From assembly GCF_021117295.1 (NCBI RefSeq), contig NZ_CP088247.1, positions 3,177,001 through 3,241,000 on the forward strand: 64,000 nt of DNA, given 5' to 3'. Numbering within the stretch: position 1 is the first letter of the stretch; the number at the start of each line of letters is the position of its first letter. The notes below the pieces were generated by a model. The model ran no database searches, was not told where the DNA came from, and worked only from the letters and a program-made list of their open reading frames with translations. Position numbers and translations under genes: made by a program. This DNA is from Methylorubrum sp. B1-46 (lineage in GTDB: Bacteria > Pseudomonadota > Alphaproteobacteria > Rhizobiales > Beijerinckiaceae). Shown piece after piece: positions 9,802-18,364 of this stretch.

Positions 9802-10491
9802 GTGCCAACCATGATGAGCCGAGGACCTTCGGACGTGCCGCCGCTTCGCCGTTCCAGTGCCCGCGCCGTCGCCGCCGCACGCGTCATCCGTGAGCGCAAG
9901 GATCCGCTGGAGGACGAGGCGCGCTTCCTGCGCTCCTGGTTCGAGCGCCCGCTCGTCACCGGCGCCGTGACGCCCTCGGGCCGGATGCTCGCGCGCACCA
10001 TGGCCTCCTACGCCGACCCGAACGTCGCCGGCCCCGTGATTGAGCTGGGACCCGGCACCGGCCCCGTGACCGAGGCACTGATCCGCCGCGGCTTCGATCA
10101 GGACCGCCTCGTCCTCGTCGAGTTCAATCCTGATTTCTGCACGCTGCTGCGCCGTCGCTTTCCCGGCGTGACGGTGATCGGCGGCGACGCCTACCGGATT
10201 CGCGAGACCCTGCGCGACCGGCTCGACGGCCTTTGCGCCGCTACGATCTCCAGCCTGCCGCTGTTCACCAAGCCGCTGGAGCAGCGCCTCGACCTTCTTC
10301 AGGGCGCGCACGACCTGATGCATCCGGGCGCGCCCTTCGTGCAGTTCACCTACGCGGTGGTGCCGCCGATCCCGGCCAAGTGCGAGGCGGGCAGCTACAC
10401 GGCGAGCCGCTCCAACAAGGTCTGGCTCAACCTGCCCCCGGCCCGCGTCTGGGTGTACCGGCGGCCCGAGCCGAAGGCCGGCAGCGTCTGA
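9802..10491 (+). CDS. pmtA: PmtA-like phospholipid N-methyltransferase
   Basis: A 229-residue Rossmann-fold SAM-dependent methyltransferase. Motif I is VIELGPGTGPVTEAL (about residues 76-90), followed by an acidic residue at the end of the second strand (VLVEFN) and a GGDAYRIRETL block. The sequence FVQFTYAVVPPIPAKC and the C-terminal VWLNLPPARVWVYRR are features of the rhizobial-type PmtA family, which makes phosphatidylcholine from phosphatidylethanolamine; the protein is also often annotated as rRNA adenine dimethylase-like because of motif I. No signal peptide; the family is membrane-associated cytoplasmic. There are several possible starts (Met1, Met4, Met5). It stands alone downstream of dnaJ. 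Confidence 0.7.
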   Translation: MPTMMSRGPSDVPPLRRSSARAVAAARVIRERKDPLEDEARFLRSWFERPLVTGAVTPSGRMLARTMASYADPNVAGPVIELGPGTGPVTEALIRRGFDQDRLVLVEFNPDFCTLLRRRFPGVTVIGGDAYRIRETLRDRLDGLCAATISSLPLFTKPLEQRLDLLQGAHDLMHPGAPFVQFTYAVVPPIPAKCEAGSYTASRSNKVWLNLPPARVWVYRRPEPKAGSV

Positions 10492-10754
10492 CGTTCCGGA
10501 CACGACGCGGGCGAAGGAACGATCTTCCGCGCCCCGTCCGCTGCGACTGGTGGAATTCCGAACCAAACAGACCGTGGATCGAGTCGATCTCCGTCACTAC
10601 GACGGCAGGAGGCACGAGGCCTTCGCTCTTCGTCATCGAGCGGGCGCGGTCTTGTTTCCCATTGTACGGATTCCGCTCAGTACGCGTTCATCCGCCCGGA
10701 TCTAGCTTCGCTCTCAAGGCCGCCCTGAACGGCCCGATGAACGGAGGTCACACG

Positions 10755-11099
10755 ATGTCGGAACCATCCTCTACACGTCGCTCCCGTTTCGCACTTGCCG
10801 TCCTCGCGCTGATGGCCGGCGGCCTCTTCGGCGGCAGCGCCGCCAACGCCGCCCCGCTGGCGCCGGCTCCGGCCACGGCTCTCGCGTCGGAGGCGACGGT
10901 CGAAACGGTGCAGTGGCACCACCATCATTTCGGCCACCGCCATCATCCTCGGCACTGGGGGCATCGCCACCACCACCACGGACACTGGGGCCACCATCGC
11001 CGCCATTGGGGCCACCATCACCACGGCTGGGGCCATCGCCACCATCATCGCGGCCATTGGGGTCACCGCCGTCACTGGGGCCACCACCATCACTGGTAG
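10755..11099 (+). CDS. secreted histidine-rich protein with HWGH repeats
   Basis: A 114-residue protein with a good ribosome-binding site (GGAGG at 10743-10747). Residues about 9-35 are a signal peptide (RSRFALAVLALMAGGLFGG, cleavage near ANAA). A short Ala/Pro linker follows. From about residue 50 to the end the protein is nearly only His, Gly, Trp and Arg, with roughly 32 histidines arranged in GHWGH / HHHH units. Such tails bind Ni, Zn, Cu or Co in other proteins, so a periplasmic metal buffer is plausible. No metal transporter or regulator is adjacent. The gene ends 110 bases before the convergent deoA. Confidence 0.75.
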   Translation: MSEPSSTRRSRFALAVLALMAGGLFGGSAANAAPLAPAPATALASEATVETVQWHHHHFGHRHHPRHWGHRHHHHGHWGHHRRHWGHHHHGWGHRHHHRGHWGHRRHWGHHHHW

Positions 11100-11116
11100 A
11101 CGCACCGGCTTGAAGG

Positions 11117-11148
11117 GGTTCGGGTGATGCGAGAGCTTCATCCGAACC
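11117..11148. terminator. hairpin between convergent genes
   Basis: An 11-bp stem (GGTTCGGGTGA at 11117-11127 with TCATCCGAACC at 11138-11148, one G-T pair) between the His-rich gene and the convergent deoA. There is no T tract on the plus strand, so terminator activity is uncertain. Confidence 0.4.
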
Positions 11149-11210
11149 GTCTCGGGGACGGTGCACCGTTTTCCCGGAATTCCTGACGTTGCCTCCGACG
11201 CGAAGGCGCG

Positions 11211-12521
11211 TCAGCCGAGACGTTCCACCACCGGCTTGCGGGCAGAAGGTGCCTCCCCACCGATCCGATAGGCATCCCGCAGCACCGTCTCGGCCCGCGC
11301 CGCGGCAGCCTCGTCCGCCGCATGGACAAGGCCGATCGGATCGCCCTTCGCCAGCCGGTCGCCGGGCCGTGCGAGGCCGGTGAAGCCGACGCGCGGATCG
11401 ATCGCGTCCTGCGGCCGAGTGCGGCCGCCGCCGAGGCCGATGACCGCGAGGCCGACGGCGCGCGTCTCGATCCGCTCGACCACGCCCGAGGCTTGCGCTG
11501 TCACCGGCCGCACCACCGGCGCCCGCGGCAGATAACGGTCCGATGCCTCCACGAAGTCGGACGGCCCGCCGAGGGCCGCCACCATCCGCGAGAACACCGC
11601 GCAGGCCGCTCCCGACTCGAGCGCCGCCGTCAGACGCTCCTCCGCCTCCGCACCACTCGCGGCGAGCCCGCCGATGATCAGCATCTCGGCGGCGAGCGCC
11701 AGGGTCACGGTATGGAAACGCGGCTCGCGGACGCGGCCGGTGAGGTAATCGACGGCATAGGCCACCTCGACCGCATTGCCGGCGCTGGAGGCGAGCGGCG
11801 CGTCCATATCGGTGACGAGGGCGCGGGTGCGCAGCCCCGCGGCATTGGCCACCGTGACGATGCTCTCGGCCAAGGCCCGCGCTTCCGCCCCGCTCGCCAT
11901 GAAGGCGCCGGAGCCGGTCTTCACGTCCATGACGAGTCCCTGAAGCCCAGCCGCGAGCTTCTTCGAGAGGATCGAGGCGGTGATGAGATCGAGCGATTCC
12001 ACCGTTCCGGTCACGTCGCGGATCGCGTAGAGGCGCCGGTCGGCGGGCGCGAGGTCGACGGTCTGGCCGATGATGGCGCAGCCGGCCTCCGCCGTGACCT
12101 GCCGAAAGCGGTCGAGGCCGGGCGCCACGTCGTAGCCGGGGATGCTCGCGAGCTTGTCCAGCGTGCCACCGGTATGGCCGAGACCGCGCCCGGAGATCAT
12201 CGGCACGTAGCCGCCGCAGGCCGCCACCATGGCCGCAAGCGGAAGGCTCACGTTGTCGCCGACGCCGCCGGTCGAGTGTTTGTCGAGGACGGGCCCGGGC
12301 AGCTCCCAGGCGAGCACGGTGCCCGAATGGGTCATGGCACGGGTCAGTGCCACGCGCTCGTCGCGGGAAAGGCCGCGGAAGAACACTGCCATCGCAAAGG
12401 CCGCGGCCTGCCCCTCCGTCACCTCATCCCGCGTCAGGCCCGCGATGAAGCCGGCGATGTCGGCCTCGGTGAGGGCGCGCCCATCGCGCTTGTCGCGGAT
12501 GATCTCCTGAGGGAGCCTCAC
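11211..12521 (-). CDS. deoA: thymidine phosphorylase
   Basis: A 436-residue protein from the GTG at 12519-12521. This start gives the family N-terminus [13 protein letters not shown], and GTGA overlaps the stop codon of deoC, a typical translational coupling; a longer frame upstream lies inside deoC. Recognisable blocks: the signature [15 protein letters not shown], the phosphate-binding HSTGGVGD, and [12 protein letters not shown]. Length equals the E. coli enzyme within a few residues. It splits thymidine or deoxyuridine with phosphate into base and 2-deoxyribose-1-phosphate. Last gene of the cdd-PNP-deoC-deoA salvage operon. Confidence 0.97.
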   Translation of the reverse strand: MRLPQEIIRDKRDGRALTEADIAGFIAGLTRDEVTEGQAAAFAMAVFFRGLSRDERVALTRAMTHSGTVLAWELPGPVLDKHSTGGVGDNVSLPLAAMVAACGGYVPMISGRGLGHTGGTLDKLASIPGYDVAPGLDRFRQVTAEAGCAIIGQTVDLAPADRRLYAIRDVTGTVESLDLITASILSKKLAAGLQGLVMDVKTGSGAFMASGAEARALAESIVTVANAAGLRTRALVTDMDAPLASSAGNAVEVAYAVDYLTGRVREPRFHTVTLALAAEMLIIGGLAASGAEAEERLTAALESGAACAVFSRMVAALGGPSDFVEASDRYLPRAPVVRPVTAQASGVVERIETRAVGLAVIGLGGGRTRPQDAIDPRVGFTGLARPGDRLAKGDPIGLVHAADEAAAARAETVLRDAYRIGGEAPSARKPVVERLG

Positions 12522-13288
12522 GGCGCGGCCTCCAGGGCGCGCACGAGTTCCGCATGGAGTGCGCTGGCGCCGATCCGGAAGGTGCTCGGGCTCACCCAAT
12601 CCGGTCCCATGATACGATCGGCGAGGGCGAGATAGGCGCCCGCATCCTCGACCCGGCGCAGGCCGCCGGACACCTTGAGCCCCGCCGGCCGATCGCCGTG
12701 CGCGCGAAGCGCCGCCAGCATGATCTCGGCCGCGGGCAGTGTGGCCGAAACCGGCGTCTTGCCGGTGGAAGTCTTGATGAAGTCGGCGCCGGCTTCCAGT
12801 GACAGGCGGCTCGCCTGCGCGATCAGAGCCGCGTCATCCAGTTCGCCGGTCTCAAGGATCACCTTGAGGAGCCGGCCGGCACAGGCGTCGCGCACGGCCG
12901 CGATCATGGCGCGGGCGCTCTCCGCCTCGCCGCGCATCAGCGCGCGGTAGGGCAGGACCAGATCGATCTCATCGGCGCCGTCGGCGAGGGTGGCGCGGGT
13001 GTCCGAAACCGCGCGCTCGATGTCGTCAGCGCCCTCGGGAAAATTGATCACGGTGGCGACTCGCACGCCGCTGCCGCGCAGCGACCGAGCCGACTCCGCG
13101 ACGAAATCAGGCCAAACGCAGACGGCCGCGACGCCGCTCGCAAGGGCCTTGCCGCAAAGGTCTTCGACGGCGGCGGCGGTGGCGGTGTCGCTCAGATCGG
13201 TGAGGTCGAGCAACGGTAGGGCGCGCCGGGCCAGAGCTGCCCTGGCCTGGGCCTCGTTGTGTGGGGAAGGGGGAGCTGAAGCGGTCAT
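12518..13288 (-). CDS. deoC: deoxyribose-phosphate aldolase
   Basis: A 256-residue class I aldolase that cleaves 2-deoxyribose-5-phosphate to glyceraldehyde-3-phosphate and acetaldehyde. The Schiff-base lysine is in FIKTSTGK (about residues 170-177) and the second catalytic lysine in GLKVSGG (about 204-210); the early LDLTDLSD and [11 protein letters not shown] blocks also match. Length fits the longer E. coli-type subgroup. It lies 9 bases after the purine nucleoside phosphorylase gene and overlaps deoA by 4 bases. Confidence 0.97.
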   Translation of the reverse strand: MTASAPPSPHNEAQARAALARRALPLLDLTDLSDTATAAAVEDLCGKALASGVAAVCVWPDFVAESARSLRGSGVRVATVINFPEGADDIERAVSDTRATLADGADEIDLVLPYRALMRGEAESARAMIAAVRDACAGRLLKVILETGELDDAALIAQASRLSLEAGADFIKTSTGKTPVSATLPAAEIMLAALRAHGDRPAGLKVSGGLRRVEDAGAYLALADRIMGPDWVSPSTFRIGASALHAELVRALEAAP

Positions 13289-13297
13289 CTGCGTTCC

Positions 13298-14110
13298 CTA
13301 CGCTTCGGGCAGGCGGCCGGCGAAAGCCGCGGCGAGGCGGGCGAGATCCGCCCCGGCCTGGGCCGCGACCGCCTTGGTCTCGGCATGGTGCGGGTCGCCG
13401 CCCGCGATTCCCGCCGCGAGGTTGGTCACCACCGAGACCGCGGCCACGGGCAGGCCGAGGAAGCGGGCGAGGATGGTCTCGGGTACGGTGGACATGCCGA
13501 CGAGGTCGGCGCCGAGGATGCCGGCCATGCGCACCTCGGCGGGCGTCTCGAAGCTCGGACCAGAGAACCACGCATAGACCCCGGTCGCGAGCGGAAGACC
13601 GATGTCTTCGGCCGCCGCGCCGAGAGCGGCGCGCAGGCCGGCATCGTAGGCCTCCGTCATCGGCACGAAGCGGGCGTCGCTCGCCTCGCCGATCAGCGGG
13701 TTGAAGCCCGACAGGTTGATGTGGTCGGACAGCATCACGAGGCGGCCGGGGCCGACCTCCGGACGCAGCGAGCCGGCGGCGTTGGTGAGCAGGAGCCGTT
13801 TCGCCCCCAGCGCCCGCGCCGCGGCGAGCGGCACCCGCATGGCGGCGGCCTCGCCGCGCTCGTAGGCATGGGCCCGTCCCTCGAACACGAGGACCGGCCG
13901 CCCCGCAAGGCGTCCGCGATGCAGCCGGCCGCCATGGCCGGTCACGCCGGGCGCAGGGAACCCGGGAACCGCCGCGTAGGCGAGGCTGCGGCGGTCCTCG
14001 ACCGCCTCGACCAGGGCGCCGAGCCCGGTCCCGGTGACGATCGCCAGGGCATAGGGGGCGGCAAAGCCCTCCGTCCGCAGATAAGCGACCGCCGCTTCCT
14101 CAGGCGCCAT
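13298..14110 (-). CDS. punA: purine nucleoside phosphorylase (trimeric, class II type)
   Basis: A 270-residue phosphorylase of the PNP/MTAP superfamily, trimeric type. Motifs: VTGTGLGALVEAV near the N-terminus, GRAHAYERG, the family signature LLTNAAGSLRPEVGPG (about residues 105-121), the substrate loop FSGPSFETPAEVRM and GADLVGMSTVPE. It converts purine (deoxy)nucleosides and phosphate to base and (deoxy)ribose-1-phosphate. Its start overlaps the end of cdd by 11 bases, so the two are translationally coupled. E. coli-style hexameric DeoD would be shorter and lack these motifs. Confidence 0.95.
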   Translation of the reverse strand: MAPEEAAVAYLRTEGFAAPYALAIVTGTGLGALVEAVEDRRSLAYAAVPGFPAPGVTGHGGRLHRGRLAGRPVLVFEGRAHAYERGEAAAMRVPLAAARALGAKRLLLTNAAGSLRPEVGPGRLVMLSDHINLSGFNPLIGEASDARFVPMTEAYDAGLRAALGAAAEDIGLPLATGVYAWFSGPSFETPAEVRMAGILGADLVGMSTVPETILARFLGLPVAAVSVVTNLAAGIAGGDPHHAETKAVAAQAGADLARLAAAFAGRLPEA

Positions 14111-14513
14111 GGGCGAGATGCTCCGGGCCGAAGGAGGCGGGCAGCAACTGATCGAGCGTGTAGCGGGCCCGCACGGCCTCGGGACTGCCCGAGAAGATCG
14201 GCGTGCCGGGATGTGCGAATTCGCGGATGCGCTGGCGGCAGGCGCCGCATGGGGTGACGGGATCGGGACTGTCGGCCAGGACGAGGATCGCGCGGATCTC
14301 CCGGCCGCCGGCCGCGATCATCGTGGCGATGGCGCCGGCCTCAGCGCAGGTGCCGACCGGGTAGGCCGCGTTCTCGACGTTGCAGCCGGCATGGATGCCT
14401 CCGGCCTCGTCCAGCAGCGCGGCGCCTACGGCAAAGCCCGAATAGGGCGCGTGAGCCCGCGCGCGCACCGCGGCGGCGGCTTCGAACAGGGCATCGAGAT
14501 CGGGCTCGGTCAC
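14100..14513 (-). CDS. cdd: cytidine deaminase
   Basis: A 137-residue homotetramer-type cytidine deaminase. The zinc site is complete: Cys in VGTCAEAGAI with the catalytic Glu, and PCGACRQ with the other two Cys; the substrate motif GCNVENAAYP is upstream. It deaminates (deoxy)cytidine to (deoxy)uridine, feeding the phosphorylases downstream. First gene of the salvage operon. The upstream region carries a dispersed repeat (14617-14667). Confidence 0.97.
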   Translation of the reverse strand: MTEPDLDALFEAAAAVRARAHAPYSGFAVGAALLDEAGGIHAGCNVENAAYPVGTCAEAGAIATMIAAGGREIRAILVLADSPDPVTPCGACRQRIREFAHPGTPIFSGSPEAVRARYTLDQLLPASFGPEHLAHGA

Positions 14514-14616
14514 GGACCATTCCGGAGCGGCGTGAGGCGCGTGGTTTCGTTTGACCCGAAGGCGGGGGCCTGTCGAGGGGCAGGCACCGACAGAGCCGCG
14601 CGAGACTCTCCTTCTC

Positions 14617-14667
14617 GCATCATCTCATTCCGAAAGCCGCATTCCACCTTTCGGGGTGATGCTCTAA
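14617..14667. repeat. dispersed repeat, copy B
   Basis: Related to copy A at 2470-2522: begins GCATCATCTC, has the inner pair CCGAAAG / CTTTCGG, and ends GGGTGATGCTCTAA, with terminal inverted repeats GCATCA / TGATGC. It lies between the divergent cdd and DUF2093 genes. Confidence 0.75.
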
Positions 14668-14710
14668 GGCAATCCGAGCGCGCACGGGCGCGGCACCGGG
14701 AGCCCACACA

Positions 14711-14935
14711 ATGCTCGGACGCTACGATCGGGGATCGGCCGGCGGCGAGGCCAAGGTCGAGTACGGTGACGGCACCATGCGCGTGGTCAAGCCCGGCACC
14801 TATGTGCGCTGCGCGGTGACCGGCGAGCCGATCCCGCTCGACGCCCTGCGCTACTGGAACGTCGATCGCCAGGAGGCCTACGCCACCCCCGAGGCGGCGA
14901 TGCAGCGCCTGAAGGAAATCGGCGCGGCCCGTTGA
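14711..14935 (+). CDS. DUF2093 family protein
   Basis: A 74-residue protein with the conserved DUF2093 core: an initial KVEYGDGTMRVVKPGTYV, then CAVTGEPIPLDALRYWNV and RQEAYATPEAA. The family is small, widespread in alphaproteobacteria and of unknown function. No membrane segment; a single Cys in the CAVTG motif. It is flanked by the divergent cdd operon and the convergent lpxK. Confidence 0.85.
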   Translation: MLGRYDRGSAGGEAKVEYGDGTMRVVKPGTYVRCAVTGEPIPLDALRYWNVDRQEAYATPEAAMQRLKEIGAAR

Positions 14936-15090
14936 GGGCGCACCCGACTCCTCGCGAATCGGCCTGATCAACCGCGTAGCCGGCACCTCGGTCGCCGTGC
15001 CGCTGCGCGGGCCTAGAATGACGTCGGTGATGGCCGGGAAGCCGGCTCCCCCACACGTGAACCGAGTTCCCAGCCAAACGACGCCGGGCG

Positions 15091-16074
15091 TCAGGCATCC
15101 GGGAAGGCCGCCGCGAGCTGACGGCGAAGGCCGGCCTCCTCGACGAACGACAGGGCGACACACAGAACGCTCACGGCAAGACGCATATCGGCCGGAAGAC
15201 GGACCGCATCCTTCTCCGTCGTGACGAGCCCGGCGCCCTCCTTAGCGGCGAGCGCCGACAGCTTCGCCAGATCGCCCGCGCGGAAGGGATGGTGGTCGGG
15301 AAAGGCCCGCTCGGCCACGATCTCCGCTCCCAAGCTCCGCAGCGTTTCGAAGAACTTTTGCGGGCGCCCGATCCCGGCGAAGGCCACGACACGCCGACCG
15401 GTCCAATCGGCTCCGTCCTCGGGTCGAAGGATGGCGCGATGAACCGGAAGCCCATGGGCCTCCGCCTCGCTCGCCAAAGCCGCACCGGGCGCGCCGTCGC
15501 CGACCAGCACGAGGCCGGCAACGTGCGGCCATTGCCGGGCAAGCGGCGCCCGCAGCGGCCCGGCGGGGAAGGGCAGTCCGTTGCCGATCCCGGCGCCGCC
15601 ATCGACGACCGCGAGCGAGAGCGTCTTGGTCAGGCTCGGATTCTGCAGGCCGTCATCCATGACGATCACGTCGGCGCCGGCCTCGGCGCAGAGGCAGGCG
15701 CCGGCCGGCCGGTCGCGGGCGACGACCGTGGTTTCGGCACGCGCCAGCAGCAGCGGTTCGTCGCCGACGTCCGCCGCCCCATGCCGCGCCGGATCGACGA
15801 TCAGCGGCCCGGCGAGCCGGCCGCCATAACCGCGGCTGAGGAAGGCGGGCGTCCGGCCGATCCCGCGCAGCAGGCGGGCCAGCGCCAGCGCCGTCGGCGT
15901 CTTGCCGGCACCGCCGAGGGTGAAGTTGCCCACACAGAGCACCGGGCAGGGTGGGGCTGCGCCGGACCGGTCCATCCGGTCGGCGGTCAGCCCGCCGTAG
16001 AACCGCCCGGCGGGGGCCAGCAGCCGGGCGAGGGGATGCGTGGGCGGCCGGGACCAGAAGCCGGGCGGGCGCAT
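15091..16074 (-). CDS. lpxK: tetraacyldisaccharide 4'-kinase LpxK
   Basis: A 327-residue kinase that phosphorylates the 4' position of the lipid A disaccharide, making lipid IVA at the inner membrane. The phosphate-binding motif is NFTLGGAGKTPTAL (about residues 51-64), followed by RGYGG and the conserved DDGLQNPSL (about 141-149). An N-terminal hydrophobic segment serves as membrane anchor. Length is normal. It follows waaA by only 7 bases, so it is in the acyltransferase-waaA-lpxK operon. Confidence 0.97.
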   Translation of the reverse strand: MRPPGFWSRPPTHPLARLLAPAGRFYGGLTADRMDRSGAAPPCPVLCVGNFTLGGAGKTPTALALARLLRGIGRTPAFLSRGYGGRLAGPLIVDPARHGAADVGDEPLLLARAETTVVARDRPAGACLCAEAGADVIVMDDGLQNPSLTKTLSLAVVDGGAGIGNGLPFPAGPLRAPLARQWPHVAGLVLVGDGAPGAALASEAEAHGLPVHRAILRPEDGADWTGRRVVAFAGIGRPQKFFETLRSLGAEIVAERAFPDHHPFRAGDLAKLSALAAKEGAGLVTTEKDAVRLPADMRLAVSVLCVALSFVEEAGLRRQLAAAFPDA

Positions 16075-16081
16075 CGCGGCC

Positions 16082-17386
16082 TCAGTCGCGCTCGCGCGCG
16101 GAAAGCTTCATCTGCGCGACGTAGGGTTCGAGCACCGCGAAGGTGCGCCCCACCGCGCCCTCGAAGGGCTGGAGCGCGGCCTGCCCCCTGGCCCACATCG
16201 CCGCCAGCGCCCGCGGATCGGCGACCAGATCACCGACGGCTGCCAGCAACGCTGCCTCGTCCTCAACGATGCGAGCGCCGCCCCCGGCGTCGAGCGCGCC
16301 GTAGGGTTCGTGGAAATTGAAAATGAAGGGGCCGTGCAGGATGGCGCTGTCCAGGCGCACCGGTTCGATCGGGTTCTGGCCCCCGTGCGGCACCAGCGAG
16401 CCGCCGAGGAAGACGAGCGGGCAGAGCCGGTAGAACAGGCCGAGCTCGCCGATCGTGTCGGCGACGTAGAGGTCGATCGAAGGCAGCGGGCGCCCGCCCT
16501 TGGCGCGCCGGCTCGTCCGCAAACCGGCCTCGGCGGCAATCCGGGCCACCTCCTCGCCCCGGCGCGGATGGCGCGGCACAATCACCGTCAACAGGCGCGG
16601 GCAACGCGCCTTCAACCCGGCATGGACGCGAGCGATCACCTCGTCCTCGCCGGGATGGGTGCTGGCCGCAACCCAGACCGGGCGGTCGCCGATCATGTCG
16701 CCGAGATAGGCGAGTTGCTGGGAATCGGCGGGCGGCACGGCCGAATCGTATTTGAGATTGCCGACGACATTGATGCGCGGCGCGCCGAGCCGGGCGAAGC
16801 GCTCCCCGTCCTCCCGAGTCTGCACGAGGCAGACCGCGATGCGCGACAGCAGCGCCCGGGCAGTATCGGGCGAGCGCATCCAGGCCTTGAACGAGCGCTC
16901 CGACATCCGCCCGTTGACGAGCACGAGCGGGATGCCGCGCCGGTGCAGCGAGATGATGGTGTTGGGCCAGATCTCGGATTCGGCGACGATGGCGAGATCC
17001 GGCCGCCAATGCGCGAGGAAGCGCTCGATCCAGCGCGGCGCGTCGAGCGGCATGTATTGATGCACGGCGCCGGCCGGCAGGCGCTTGCTCAGGAGATCGG
17101 CGGCGCTGCGGGTGCCGGTGGTGACGAGGACCGAGCAGCCGCGGGCGATCATGCCCTCGATCAGCCCGACGAGGGAGAGCGCCTCGCCGATGCTGGCGCC
17201 GTGCATCCAGACGAGATGGCCCACCGGCCGCGCCCGGCCCGGCAGGCCGCGCCGCTCGGGGAGCCGCCCCGGATCCTCCTTGCCCCGGCGCGCGCGCCAC
17301 GCCAGCAGGCCGGCCACCGCCGGCTCGCCGAGATAGAGGCCGTAGCGGTAGGCGCGCAGCGCGACGGGAAGCTTCGGCACCCTCAC
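16082..17386 (-). CDS. waaA: 3-deoxy-D-manno-octulosonic acid (Kdo) transferase
   Basis: A 434-residue GT30 glycosyltransferase that adds Kdo from CMP-Kdo to lipid IVA. The N-terminal domain has VWMHGASIGEALSLVGLI, and LIVATESE-like EIWPNTI; the C-terminal domain has WVAASTHPGEDEVI, VPRHPRRGEEV and FLGGSLVPHGGQNPIEPV, typical of the family. One hydrophobic N-terminal segment anchors it. Its start overlaps the stop of the upstream acyltransferase gene by 4 bases (ATGA), and lpxK follows directly. Confidence 0.97.
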   Translation of the reverse strand: MRVPKLPVALRAYRYGLYLGEPAVAGLLAWRARRGKEDPGRLPERRGLPGRARPVGHLVWMHGASIGEALSLVGLIEGMIARGCSVLVTTGTRSAADLLSKRLPAGAVHQYMPLDAPRWIERFLAHWRPDLAIVAESEIWPNTIISLHRRGIPLVLVNGRMSERSFKAWMRSPDTARALLSRIAVCLVQTREDGERFARLGAPRINVVGNLKYDSAVPPADSQQLAYLGDMIGDRPVWVAASTHPGEDEVIARVHAGLKARCPRLLTVIVPRHPRRGEEVARIAAEAGLRTSRRAKGGRPLPSIDLYVADTIGELGLFYRLCPLVFLGGSLVPHGGQNPIEPVRLDSAILHGPFIFNFHEPYGALDAGGGARIVEDEAALLAAVGDLVADPRALAAMWARGQAALQPFEGAVGRTFAVLEPYVAQMKLSARERD

Positions 17387-18135
17387 GCCGGGCTGCCCTG
17401 CGGCGCGGCCGCGGCGGGGGCGCCGCCGACCCGATCCGGCCGGCCGACGAGGGTGTAGGCGCGGTCGTGGACGCGGTTCAGCTCGGCCTGGACCCGCTGG
17501 CGCAGGGCGTCGATCTCATCGGGCGAGACCTCACGGGGGACGAAGGTCGCCTCGCCGAACACCATAGCGCCGCGGCCGAAAGGCAGGCCGAGGCAGGCCC
17601 GGTCCCAGGAATTGAAGCGGATGTGCCGGCTCGTCACCACCGCCACCGGCACGATGGGGGCTCCGGAGAAGCGCGCGAGCATGATGATCCCGGCATCGCA
17701 CACGCGGGAGACCTTGGGCACGTCGGCCGAGAAGGCGACCGTCTCGCCACCCCTCAGCGCCTTGACCATTGCCCGCAACCCGTCGGCGCCGCCCTTGGCG
17801 CGAACGTCCTTGACCGCGCGACCGCGGGCGCCGGAGGCGCGCATCACCCGCACCCCCAGCCGCTCCAGAGCCATGGTGTTGATGTTGCCGTCGGGCGAGC
17901 GGGAGATGATCGTGGCGACCCGGTCCTGCGGACGGCTCATGAACGAGATCATGATGTGCTGCCCGTGCCACATCGCCGCGATGAACGGGCCGTAGCTGTC
18001 GAGCCGCGCATAGGCATCCGCCGGCTCGATGGTGAACCGGTTGGTGCGCCGCACGAGCTTCAGATAGCCCGAGGCGATGTGGCTGAGCACCCGCTGAACG
18101 CCGGGCTTTCGGCCGATGGTCTTGATCAGGCCCAT
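17383..18135 (-). CDS. DUF374 lysophospholipid acyltransferase-family protein
   Basis: A 250-residue protein from the ATG at 18133-18135; a longer upstream frame has no family similarity. It carries the DUF374/LPLAT pattern: AMWHGQHIMISF (about residues 52-63, the His motif), ISRSPDGNINTMAL, GGADGLRAMVKALRGGETVAFSADV, then MLARFSGAPIVPVAVVTS. Such proteins sit next to waaA in many alphaproteobacteria and are thought to act in envelope lipid assembly, but the acyl donor and acceptor are not established. First gene of the operon with waaA and lpxK, with which it overlaps by 4 bases. Confidence 0.85.
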   Translation of the reverse strand: MGLIKTIGRKPGVQRVLSHIASGYLKLVRRTNRFTIEPADAYARLDSYGPFIAAMWHGQHIMISFMSRPQDRVATIISRSPDGNINTMALERLGVRVMRASGARGRAVKDVRAKGGADGLRAMVKALRGGETVAFSADVPKVSRVCDAGIIMLARFSGAPIVPVAVVTSRHIRFNSWDRACLGLPFGRGAMVFGEATFVPREVSPDEIDALRQRVQAELNRVHDRAYTLVGRPDRVGGAPAAAAPQGSPA

Positions 18136-18364
18136 GGGATCGGATCGCCTGTTCCGATTCGTCGTTGCCGGATTCCGCCGCCGGTCACGCCAGACGGTAA
18201 GGGAGCGGCGGCTGTCTACCCCCGACCTCTCTGTCGAAGCAACGGAGGGAATGGCCTCTCTTAAGCGAGGCCACCCCGCATGAGGCGGGTGGGACCGTTC
18301 GGATCGGCGCGGCGGAGTGCCCGATATTGACGCGGACGCGTGTTGACGCGATGCGGGACGGCGC

